Shown here: piece after piece, positions 1 through 6,433 of the stretch
How positions within the stretch are numbered: position 1 is the first letter of the stretch
How the letters are laid out: the number at the start of each line of letters is the position of its first letter
Origin: Rhodospirillales bacterium
GTDB taxonomy: Bacteria; Pseudomonadota; Alphaproteobacteria; Rhodospirillales_A; Casp-alpha2
DNA: 8,991 nucleotides
Direction of reading: 5' to 3'
Assembly: GCA_016763915.1 (NCBI GenBank)
Contig: JAESSX010000142.1
Coordinates: 1-8,991 of the forward strand
Program-made: the position numbers and the translations under genes
Notes under the pieces: generated by a model
Databases searched by the model: none
Told to the model about the DNA's origin: nothing
What the model saw: only the letters and a program-made list of their open reading frames with translations

Positions 1-539
1 TCGCCGTCTTCCACCGCGACGCTGCGAAAGTCCGCCTCCATATTGAGATTGATGCCCATGGCCCGGCCGAGAAAGGTCTTTTCCGGCGAAACGATGACCC
101 GGTGGTCCTGGGTCGGCGGCTCGAAGGCTCCCTTGCGCAAGCGGCAGATGCGGGTGTCGCCGACGTGAAACAGATACGCCGTCGCCGATTTCAGGATCAG
201 CGCGGACAGGGTGCTGACCATTCCCCGGTCGGACTGATAGAGGGCCTGGCCCTGGCCGTGGAGCCAGCGGTTGAGGGCGGCCAGCACCTGGCCGCCCGAG
301 GTCTTCACCGTCCATGTCTCGGGCGTGCTGAAATAATCGATACAGAACGCCTTGACGCAACTCTCGCTGGCCTCCTTGCCGGCCTCGCTGCCGCTCATGC
401 CGTCGGCGATGACCATGGCCACGCCCTTGGTGGCAAGCAGGGGCGACTCCGGGATCAGCACACCATAAGAATCCTCGTTCTTATCCTTGATGCCGGCCGT
501 CGAATATTGACCGATGATAAGGGCCGCGTTCCCGGTCAT
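1..539 (-). CDS. PP2C-family Ser/Thr protein phosphatase, 5' part (probably a phosphatase/kinase fusion)
   Basis: The gene starts at the ATG at 539-537 and runs off the left edge; 179 residues are visible. It removes phosphate from Ser/Thr residues of a protein partner that the sequence does not identify. PP2C landmarks appear in order: KDKNED near residues 18-23, the metal-binding ADGMSG around D46-G47, STLSALIL near 109-116, HVGDTR at 125-130 and the QDH segment at 144-146. All metal-site acidic residues visible here are present, so it should be active. The start is supported by a GGAG at 554-551 lying 11 nt upstream. It begins 19 nt after the transporter stop, so the two genes are probably co-transcribed. 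In Pseudomonas nitrate assimilation loci a Ser/Thr kinase gene sits between nirB and the nitrate transporter gene. By that analogy a kinase domain may follow outside the window; this is inference. Confidence 0.85.
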   Translation of the reverse strand, partial: MTGNAALIIGQYSTAGIKDKNEDSYGVLIPESPLLATKGVAMVIADGMSGSEAGKEASESCVKAFCIDYFSTPETWTVKTSGGQVLAALNRWLHGQGQALYQSDRGMVSTLSALILKSATAYLFHVGDTRICRLRKGAFEPPTQDHRVIVSPEKTFLGRAMGINLNMEADFRSVAVEDG

Positions 540-558
540 GGGTGGTTGTTCTCCGTCA

Positions 559-1017
559 TCAGGAAACGTCGATCAGCTGAACCGTCCCGTCGGGCAGAAT
601 CTCGGCCGTCTGGCCATCCGGTTCGTCGAGCAGGAAGTGGGTGGCGATGAGAGTAACAATTGCCGCGCCCGCGATAACCATGAAAAAGGCCTGCGCCGAG
701 ACGAACGACAGCACCGTCAGGAAGGTAACGGCGCCGACATTGCCGTAGGCCCCGACCATGCCGGCGACCGGCCCGAACCGGTCGACCAGCATGCCGATGA
801 TGATGCGGGCCGGAATGGTCAGGGCGACGTTCATGATCAGCAACGCCGTTACCTCCTGGTCGCTGAGCCCGAACGATTCGCGCAGCGAAGCCATCAGCGG
901 CGCATGGTTGAACCAGACAAGAAAGCTGATGAAGAAAGCCACCCAGGTCATATGTAAAATCCGGAACTTTCCGCGAAACGACATCAGGTTGAATTTTGCC
1001 TTGGCCTCGGTGGACAT
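559..1017 (-). CDS. Internally deleted NNP-family nitrate/nitrite MFS transporter (NarK/NasA-like remnant)
   Basis: The intact frame encodes 152 residues; NNP transporters usually have about 400-500. Residues 1-83 look like the family N-terminus: TM1 near 22-38 with FLVWFNHAPL, TM2 near 58-76, then the GMLVDRFGP loop. The next residues, AGMVGAYGNVGAVTFL (85-100), are the signature normally found in TM11, followed by TM12 near 110-130 and the typical tail DEPDGQTAEILPDGTVQ. The joint at residues 83/84 (bases 769/768) therefore removes about TM3-TM10, roughly 300 residues, without breaking the frame. A family transporter of this size is not expected to move nitrate. An AGGAA at 1030-1026 lies 8 nt before the ATG, and an exact sigma-54 element lies upstream. 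Possible explanations are a decaying gene, a functional four-helix derivative, or an assembly collapse. Family identity is secure; present function is unknown. Confidence 0.85.
   Translation of the reverse strand: MSTEAKAKFNLMSFRGKFRILHMTWVAFFISFLVWFNHAPLMASLRESFGLSDQEVTALLIMNVALTIPARIIIGMLVDRFGPVAGMVGAYGNVGAVTFLTVLSFVSAQAFFMVIAGAAIVTLIATHFLLDEPDGQTAEILPDGTVQLIDVS
765..784. repeat. 7-bp inverted repeat spanning the transporter deletion joint
   Basis: CGACCGG (765-771) and CCGGTCG (778-784) are perfect inverted copies separated by the six bases CCCGAA. The inferred protein joint, between the codons at 771-769 and 768-766, falls inside the left arm. Hairpins of this type can promote deletion by replication slippage or can confuse assembly. 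That link is inference; the symmetry itself is visible. Confidence 0.6.
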
Positions 1018-1108
1018 TATCGGTGTTCCTATTGTTGTTGCGTTGGCGGCCGGAGATATTCATTTTGCCGCCTGGGAAAAAAACGGCGAACGTATTCAAC
1101 AAATAAAA

Positions 1109-1125
1109 CGCAAGCCGTGTGCCAA
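1109..1125 (-). promoter_or_regulatory. Sigma-54 (RpoN) -24/-12 promoter for the leftward transporter-phosphatase operon
   Basis: Read on the minus strand, 1125 to 1109 is TTGGCACACGGCTTGCG. This gives TGGCAC, five bases, then TTGC, an exact match to the core -24/-12 consensus. The GG (1123-1122) and GC (1111-1110) are separated by the required 10 bp. Transcription would start near 1098, leaving a leader of about 80 nt before the transporter ATG at 1017. Such promoters need an ATP-dependent enhancer-binding activator. In a nitrate assimilation locus NtrC or a relative is the natural candidate; the activator is inferred, not seen. Confidence 0.8.
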
Positions 1126-1161
1126 GTCGGATACTCCCTGTTTTCCGCCACTTCTTACCAA

Positions 1162-1266
1162 AAGGCCTCGTCGGGCGGTCCGTTAATGCCTAATTTTTTA
1201 TCAGTGAAAATAAACGCGTCTAAATTTTAGGCATTTATTTTTACAATTTGGCGGACAAGGCCTCGT
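1162..1266. repeat. Direct repeat of AAGGCCTCGT in the divergent control region
   Basis: AAGGCCTCGT occurs at 1162-1171 and again at 1257-1266, 95 bp apart. Similarity extends to 12 of 13 positions (AAGGCCTCGTSGG). Each copy is followed downstream by one copy of the GAAAAYAAACGC motif, after 34 nt for the first and 21 nt for the second. This suggests an old partial duplication or paired regulatory modules. No protein is assigned to it. Confidence 0.5.
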
Positions 1267-1305
1267 GGGAACCCACCCCCGGGGGTCGAAAACAAACGCA
1301 ACTAA
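1206..1305. repeat. Two direct copies of an 18-nt motif, GAAAAYAAACGCRWCTAA (possible activator sites)
   Basis: GAAAATAAACGCGTCTAA (1206-1223) and GAAAACAAACGCAACTAA (1288-1305) match at 15 of 18 positions and lie 82 bp apart in the same orientation, close to eight helical turns. Both sit between the two sigma-54 elements. The first is about 108 bp upstream of the predicted leftward start, and the second about 80 bp upstream of the predicted rightward start. That is a plausible place for enhancer-binding protein sites. The motif does not resemble the enteric NtrC dyad, so its binder is unknown. Confidence 0.5.
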
Positions 1306-1317
1306 TTGTAAAATAAA
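1234..1317. repeat. Long interrupted AT-rich inverted repeat enclosing GC palindromes
   Basis: TTTATTTTTACAATT (1234-1248) is the reverse complement of AATTGTAAAATAAA (1304-1317) apart from one extra T. The 55-bp spacer holds GTGGGAACCCAC (1265-1276; 5-bp arms) and the perfect palindrome ACCCCCGGGGGT (1275-1286). This dyad sits in the middle of the region between the divergent promoters. It could be paired operator half-sites, a bend, or a DNA cruciform. No T-tract follows the GC palindrome, so it does not look like a terminator. Confidence 0.55.
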
Positions 1318-1351
1318 GATAAATCATATTTCGGCCGGACTTTGGCCGCAA

Positions 1352-1368
1352 TTGGCATGAGGATTGCC
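1352..1368 (+). promoter_or_regulatory. Sigma-54 (RpoN) -24/-12 promoter for the nirBD-nitrate reductase operon
   Basis: Bases 1352-1368 read TTGGCATGAGGATTGCC, matching YTGGCACGRNNNTTGCW except for T in place of C at 1358 and C at the final weak position. The invariant GG (1354-1355) and GC (1366-1367) are 10 bp apart. Transcription would begin near 1379, giving a leader of about 70 nt before the nirB ATG at 1450. The same bases also form a 7-bp inverted repeat (1351-1357 with 1365-1371), so a regulator-binding dyad is an alternative reading. The matching divergent element at 1125-1109 makes the promoter reading more likely. Confidence 0.75.
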
Positions 1369-1437
1369 AATAGTTTTCCCTCAAAGGCCCGCATTCTGAG
1401 CCCCCCTTGCGTATCGCGGGCCACCAACAAAAACGGC

Positions 1438-1442
1438 AGAGG
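1438..1442 (+). promoter_or_regulatory. Ribosome binding site that fixes the nirB start
   Basis: AGAGG at 1438-1442 stands 7 nt before the ATG at 1450. This supports that codon over the in-frame ATG at 1342, which has no such site and lies upstream of the predicted transcription start. Confidence 0.6.
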
Positions 1443-1449
1443 CCGAAAT

Positions 1450-3888
1450 ATGAAACAGAAACTCGTCCTTATCGGTAACGGCATGGCTGGCATGCGAACG
1501 CTCGAGGAGCTGCTCAAGCTGGCCCCCGACCTTTACGACATCACGGTCTTCGGCGCCGAGCCCTATGGAAACTACAACCGCATTCTGCTGTCGCCGGTAT
1601 TGGCCGGCGAGAAGACCGTTCCCGATATCATGCTCAATGATCTGGACTGGTACGCCGAAAACGGCATTACCCTCCATACCGGCCAGGACGTCGTCAAGAT
1701 CGACCGCGTCAACCACAAGGTCATCACCGAAGACGGCTTTGCCGCCGATTACGACCGCATCCTGCTGGCCACCGGGTCTTTGCCGATCCTGTTGCCGCTG
1801 CCGGGCGCGGACTTGCCCGGTGTCGTCAGCTTCCGCGATATCCGGGACGTCGATCTCATGCTCGAAGCGGCCGAAAAGGGCGGCCGCGCCGTCGTCATCG
1901 GCGGCGGCCTGCTCGGCCTGGAAGCCGCCAACGGGCTGATGAAGCAGGGCATGGACGTCACCGTCCTGCATTTGATGGACACCCTGATGGAGCGCCAGCT
2001 CGACGAGGTCGCCGCCGGCATGCTGCGCCGTTCGCTCGAGGAACGGGGCCTCACGTTCCTGATGCCGGCGCAAACCGAAGCCATCACCGGCACCGGCAGG
2101 GTCGAGGGAGTGCGCCTGAAGGACGGCCGCGAGATCGACGCCGACCTGGTCGTCATGGCGGTCGGCATCCGCCCCAATATTGCGCTGGCGCAAAAGGCGG
2201 GCCTGCATTGCGGGCGCGGCATCGTCGTCGGCGATACCCTGCAGACGTTCGATCCCCGCATTTATGCGGTCGGGGAATGCGTCGAGCACCGGTCCATGAC
2301 CTACGGCCTGGTCGCGCCCTTGTTCGAACAGGCCAGGGTGTGCGCCAACCACCTGGCCGAGATCGCGACCACCGTCTATGAGGGGTCGGTGACCTCGACC
2401 AAGCTCAAGGTCACCGGCATCGACCTGTTCTCGGCCGGCGATTTTCAGGGCTCCCCGGACACCGAAACCATCATCTTTCAGGACGCCACCAAGGGCACCT
2501 ACAAGAAGCTGGTGCTCAAGGACGACCGCATTGAAGGGGCGGTGCTGTACGGCGATACGGTGGACAGCGTCTGGTATTTCGAACTGATGCGCGAAGCCTC
2601 GGACATCTCCGCCTTTCGCGGCCAGATCATGAATGGCCAGGGCCATCTGGGCGATGCCGGGCACGGCGGCGAGAACGCGGTCAAGGCAATGTCCGACAGC
2701 GCCGAGATTTGCGGCTGCAACGGCGTCTGCAAAAGCGAAATCATCAGCGCCATCACCGACAAGAACCTGTTCACCATCGACGACGTGCGCGCCCATACCA
2801 AGGCCTCGTCATCGTGCGGATCGTGCACCGGCCTGGTCGAGCAATTACTGGCGATGACCCTGGGCGGCGACTATTCCTCGGCCCCCCACGACAAGCCTCT
2901 GTGCCCGTGCACGCCCTATACCCATGACGAAGTCCGCAAAAGCATCGTCGCCAACGAGCTTAGCTCGATCCCCCAGGCGATGGATTTTCTGGAATGGTCG
3001 AACCCGGAAGGCTGCGCGTCCTGCCGCCCGGCGCTGAATTATTATCTGCTGTGCGCCTGGCCGGGGGTTTACGTGGACGACAACCAGTCGCGCTTCATCA
3101 ACGAGAGGGCGCACGCCAACATCCAAAAAGACGGCACCTATTCCGTCATTCCGCGCATGTGGGGCGGCGTCACGTCGCCCGATGAACTGCGCGCCATCGC
3201 CGACGTCGCGGACAAGTTCAATGTCCCCAGCGTCAAGATCACCGGCGGCCAGCGTATCGACCTGCTCGGCATCGCCAAGGAAAACCTTCCCGAAATCTGG
3301 CGCGACCTGAACTCCGCCGGTTTGGTCTCGGGGCACGCCTACGGCAAGGCGCTGCGCACGGTGAAGACCTGCGTCGGGTCCGAATGGTGCCGCTTCGGAA
3401 CCCAGGATTCCACCACCATGGGCATCAAACTGGAAAAGATGTCGTGGGGCGCATGGACGCCGCACAAGTTCAAGATGGCGGTGTCGGGGTGTCCGAGAAA
3501 CTGCGCCGAGGCGACGATCAAGGACTTCGGCGTGGTCGCGGTCGAGTCCGGCTGGGAACTCCATGTCGGCGGCAACGGCGGCGTCAAGGTTCGGGTCACC
3601 GACTTGTTGTGCAAGGTGGAAACCGAAGACGAGGTGCTGCAATACGCCGGCGCGTTCATGCAGCTGTACCGCAAGGAGGCGCACTATCTGGAACGCACCG
3701 CGCCGTGGATCGAGAGGGTCGGCCTCGCCTACATCAAGAAACGCATCGTCGAAGAGGACGAGTCCCGGCGCCTGCTGCACGAAGAATTTCTTTTCGCCCA
3801 GACGTTCGCCCAACAAGACCCGTGGCGCGACCGCGGCCGGGACGGCCTCGACCGCACCGAATTTCAACCCCTTGCCAAGGTGGGCTAA
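1450..3888 (+). CDS. nirB: NADH-dependent assimilatory nitrite reductase, large subunit
   Basis: NirB reduces nitrite to ammonium with NADH in the cytoplasm. The 812 residues fit the family. Domain order is: an FAD fold with GNGMAG at 9-14; an NADH fold with GGGLLG at 151-156 and IYAVGE at 271-276; a first BFD-type [2Fe-2S] site at C421, C423, C456 and C459; a second at C485, C487, C522 and C525; and then the siroheme/[4Fe-4S] half with C641, C647, C681 and C685, the last (in SGCPRNC) being the expected cluster-siroheme bridge. All key cysteines are present. The start at 1450 is chosen because the FAD fold begins directly after it; starting at 1342 would add 36 residues with no family resemblance and would lie in the promoter. 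It is the first gene of a four-gene operon, ending 4 nt before nirD, and is probably expressed under nitrogen limitation from the sigma-54 element. Confidence 0.95.
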   Translation: MKQKLVLIGNGMAGMRTLEELLKLAPDLYDITVFGAEPYGNYNRILLSPVLAGEKTVPDIMLNDLDWYAENGITLHTGQDVVKIDRVNHKVITEDGFAADYDRILLATGSLPILLPLPGADLPGVVSFRDIRDVDLMLEAAEKGGRAVVIGGGLLGLEAANGLMKQGMDVTVLHLMDTLMERQLDEVAAGMLRRSLEERGLTFLMPAQTEAITGTGRVEGVRLKDGREIDADLVVMAVGIRPNIALAQKAGLHCGRGIVVGDTLQTFDPRIYAVGECVEHRSMTYGLVAPLFEQARVCANHLAEIATTVYEGSVTSTKLKVTGIDLFSAGDFQGSPDTETIIFQDATKGTYKKLVLKDDRIEGAVLYGDTVDSVWYFELMREASDISAFRGQIMNGQGHLGDAGHGGENAVKAMSDSAEICGCNGVCKSEIISAITDKNLFTIDDVRAHTKASSSCGSCTGLVEQLLAMTLGGDYSSAPHDKPLCPCTPYTHDEVRKSIVANELSSIPQAMDFLEWSNPEGCASCRPALNYYLLCAWPGVYVDDNQSRFINERAHANIQKDGTYSVIPRMWGGVTSPDELRAIADVADKFNVPSVKITGGQRIDLLGIAKENLPEIWRDLNSAGLVSGHAYGKALRTVKTCVGSEWCRFGTQDSTTMGIKLEKMSWGAWTPHKFKMAVSGCPRNCAEATIKDFGVVAVESGWELHVGGNGGVKVRVTDLLCKVETEDEVLQYAGAFMQLYRKEAHYLERTAPWIERVGLAYIKKRIVEEDESRRLLHEEFLFAQTFAQQDPWRDRGRDGLDRTEFQPLAKVG

Positions 3889-3892
3889 AGAC

Positions 3893-4228
3893 ATGACCGA
3901 ATGGTTCGACATCGGGCACATTGACGATATCCCCAGTCTCGGCGCCCGCGTGGTGCAAACCCCGCAAGGCGATATCGCCGTTTTCCGCACCGCCGATGAC
4001 CGCATATTCGCCCTTCACGACAAGTGCCCTCACAAGGGCGGGCCCTTGTCACAGGGGATTGTCCATGGAAACCGGGTGACCTGCCCCCTACATAACTGGG
4101 TCATCCAGCTGGACACCGGAGAGGCCGCCGAGCCGGACGAAGGTTCGACGGCGTGCTTCCCGGTTCGGGTTGACCAGGGCCGGGTTTCGCTTCGTATCCC
4201 GCAGGCCGAAACCAAGCGGTACGCTTAA
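3893..4228 (+). CDS. nirD: Nitrite reductase small subunit, Rieske-type
   Basis: NirD is the small partner of NirB in cytoplasmic NADH-nitrite reductase. The 111-residue protein is a single Rieske-like domain. It keeps all four [2Fe-2S] ligands: C45 and H47 in CPH, and C64 and H67 in CPLH. E. coli NirD lacks these, so this version probably carries a real cluster and could take part in electron transfer. The ATG at 3893 lies 4 nt after the nirB stop, with a weak purine-rich AAGG at 3877-3880 inside the end of nirB, so translation is probably coupled. The next gene follows after 17 nt. Identity is clear from length, motif and position after nirB. Confidence 0.93.
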   Translation: MTEWFDIGHIDDIPSLGARVVQTPQGDIAVFRTADDRIFALHDKCPHKGGPLSQGIVHGNRVTCPLHNWVIQLDTGEAAEPDEGSTACFPVRVDQGRVSLRIPQAETKRYA

Positions 4229-4245
4229 GGCAAAAGGACCCACAC

Positions 4246-6423
4246 ATGCTCTTCGGGCGCAATAAGAAGAACCCTGTCACCATTGCTGACAAGGGCGTCA
4301 AGGAATGGAAATACACCACCTGCGGCTATTGTTCGACGGGGTGCTCCATGGAAATCGGGCTGAACGGCGAAGGCCGCGCGGTGACGTCCAGGGGCGTCGG
4401 CGGCGCCGACGTCAACCGGGGCAAGCTGTGCATCAAGGGAATTTTCGAACACGAACTGTTCGACTCCCCGGGGCGCGGAGACACGCCGCTGCTGCGCCGC
4501 CAGACCGGCGATGACTTCGCCGCCGCCGGTTGGGACCGGGCCCTCGACCACATGGGGGCCGAAATCGCGCGGATTCAGGAAAAACACGGACGCGACGCCT
4601 TCGCCGTGGTGTCCACGGGCCAGCTTTTGACCGAGGAATTCTATACCCTGGGGAAACTGGTGCGCGGCGCCATCGGCACCAACAACTACGACGGCAACAC
4701 GACGTTGTGCATGGCGTCCGCGGTTTCCGGCTACAAGCGCTCGTTCGGATCGGACGGCCCGCCGGGGTGTTACGACGATTTCGATCATACCGGCTGCCTG
4801 ATGGCGTTCGGGTCCAACCTGCCGGAGCAACACCCGATCATCTACTGGCGCCTGAAGGAGGCCCTGGAAAAACGCCGCTTCCCGGTCATCGTCGTCGACC
4901 CGCGGGTGACCATGTTCGCGCAGCTCGCCGACATCCACCTGCCCATCACGCCGGGAACCGATCTGGTGCTGCTCAACAGCATGGCCCATGTCATTCTCGA
5001 CGAGGGCCTTGAGGACCAGGATTACATTTACGCCCATACCACCCGAAGCAACGACTTCGAAGAAACGTTGCGCGCCTACGCCCCGGACGCGGCGGCCAAG
5101 ATCTGCGGCATCGATGCGGACACCATCCGCATGGTTGCCCGAACCTATGCCAACGCCGGCGCCGCCATGTCGATCTGGACCATGGGCATCAACCAGAGCA
5201 CGCACGGCTCGGACGGCGTCGCCGCGATCAATAACCTGAACCTGCTGACGGGCAACGTCGGGCGGCCGGGCGGCGGCGGTTTGTCGATCACCGGACAATG
5301 CAACGCCATGGGAACGCGGGAATGGTCGTCCTGTTCGGGGCTGCCCGGCTACCGGGTGCTGGAAAACCCGGAGCACCGCCGGGACGTGGCCGATTTCTGG
5401 GGTATCGACCCGGCATTTTTCCCCCAAAAGCGCGGCCTTACCGAAACCGATATCTTCCCGGCCATCGAGACCGGGCAGATCAAGGGCTTGTGGCTGGTCG
5501 GCACCAACCCCATGACCTCGATGGCCAACACGGGACGCATCCGCAGGGCGCTGGAGAAGCTCGACTTCCTGGTCGTGCAGGACGCTTATCAAGACGTCGA
5601 GACGGTGCAATACGCGCACCTGTTCCTGCCCGCCGCGTTGTGGTCGGAAAAAGAGGGCTGTTTCACCAACACCGAGCGGCGCGTCAACTTCGTGTCCAAG
5701 GTGACCGAGCCGCCGGGCGCGGTAAAACCCGACCACTGGATCTTCAGCGAACTGGCCAAACGCTTCGAGCGTGGCCGCGCCATCCATTTCCCCGCCACGG
5801 CGGCCGAAATTTTCGACGAAATGCGCCAACTCAGCCGCGGCCGGCTGCTCGATATCTCGGGCATGAGCCACGAGAAAATCCGCGACGCGCGCGGCATCCA
5901 ATGGCCCTGCCGCGACGGCGACAAGCCCGGAGACGCGCGCCTCTACGCCGACGGCACGTTCCAGCACCCGGGCGGCAAGGCGAAGCTTTTGTCCCTGCCG
6001 TACGCGGATAACAACGAGGTTCCCGGCGGGGATTTCCCGTTCTGGCTTAACAGCGGCCGCGTCGTCGAGCATTTCCACACCCGCACCAAGACCGGAAAAA
6101 TCGGCAACCTGAACAAGTTCAGCCCGACCCCCTACATGGAAATGAACCCGGACGCGGCGGCGGAACTGGACATCGAACACATGAGCTATGTGCGCCTGGT
6201 GTCGCGCCGGGGCGACGCGGTGGTGATGGTGCAGCTGACCCACCGGGTGCCCCGCGACATGGTGTTCATCCCGTTTCACTTCCACGACTGCGTCAATCGC
6301 CTGACGCTCGGGCTTCTCGACCCGCATTCGCGCCAACCGGCGTTCAAGCAATGCGCCGTATCCATCGAGGCGGTCGACCAACACGACGCCGCCGGACTCA
6401 ACACCGCCATGCGGGCTTACTAG
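4246..6423 (+). CDS. nasA: Assimilatory nitrate reductase catalytic subunit (NarB/NasA-type molybdoenzyme)
   Basis: This 725-residue protein of the Mo-bis-MGD family should reduce nitrate to nitrite. The N-terminal [4Fe-4S] site is C26, C29, C33 and C62. The segment NTTLCMASAVSGYK places the molybdenum ligand at C155, and GSDGPPGCYDDF near 168-179 is typical of Nap/Nas nitrate reductases. The C-terminal molybdopterin-binding domain covers roughly 595-710. No Tat signal precedes the cluster, so the enzyme stays in the cytoplasm. It also lacks the C-terminal BFD-type [2Fe-2S] domain of the longer NasC form and has no NADH-linked partner here. Electrons therefore probably come from the DmsBC fusion encoded next. 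AAGGA at 4234-4238, 7 nt before the ATG, supports the start. Symbols vary in this family (nasA, nasC, narB). Nitrate as substrate is inferred from motifs and the nirBD context. Confidence 0.88.
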   Translation: MLFGRNKKNPVTIADKGVKEWKYTTCGYCSTGCSMEIGLNGEGRAVTSRGVGGADVNRGKLCIKGIFEHELFDSPGRGDTPLLRRQTGDDFAAAGWDRALDHMGAEIARIQEKHGRDAFAVVSTGQLLTEEFYTLGKLVRGAIGTNNYDGNTTLCMASAVSGYKRSFGSDGPPGCYDDFDHTGCLMAFGSNLPEQHPIIYWRLKEALEKRRFPVIVVDPRVTMFAQLADIHLPITPGTDLVLLNSMAHVILDEGLEDQDYIYAHTTRSNDFEETLRAYAPDAAAKICGIDADTIRMVARTYANAGAAMSIWTMGINQSTHGSDGVAAINNLNLLTGNVGRPGGGGLSITGQCNAMGTREWSSCSGLPGYRVLENPEHRRDVADFWGIDPAFFPQKRGLTETDIFPAIETGQIKGLWLVGTNPMTSMANTGRIRRALEKLDFLVVQDAYQDVETVQYAHLFLPAALWSEKEGCFTNTERRVNFVSKVTEPPGAVKPDHWIFSELAKRFERGRAIHFPATAAEIFDEMRQLSRGRLLDISGMSHEKIRDARGIQWPCRDGDKPGDARLYADGTFQHPGGKAKLLSLPYADNNEVPGGDFPFWLNSGRVVEHFHTRTKTGKIGNLNKFSPTPYMEMNPDAAAELDIEHMSYVRLVSRRGDAVVMVQLTHRVPRDMVFIPFHFHDCVNRLTLGLLDPHSRQPAFKQCAVSIEAVDQHDAAGLNTAMRAY

Positions 6424-6433
6424 AGGGACATCC

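Noticed and set aside
102..650. Plus-strand open frame of 182 codons at the left end
   Set aside because: It lies antisense to the clear PP2C gene, and its translation shows no known motif.
1265..1290. GC palindromes read as a Rho-independent terminator
   Set aside because: No T-tract follows on either strand, and the position between two divergent promoters gives nothing to terminate.
1140..1350. Search by eye for enteric-type NtrC dyads (TGCACY-N5-GGTGCA) between the promoters
   Set aside because: No convincing match was found, so NtrC control is only inferred from sigma-54 and context.
1332..1371. Two small hairpins (1332-1348 and 1351-1371) read as a NasT/ANTAR antitermination leader
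   Set aside because: The loops are 7 nt and lack the ANTAR-target hexaloop pattern. The second hairpin coincides with the sigma-54 element and lies upstream of the predicted transcript start.
1342..1449. Upstream in-frame ATG at 1342 extending NirB by 36 residues
   Set aside because: The extension has no family resemblance, lacks a ribosome site, and begins upstream of the predicted transcription start near 1379, within the sigma-54 promoter area.
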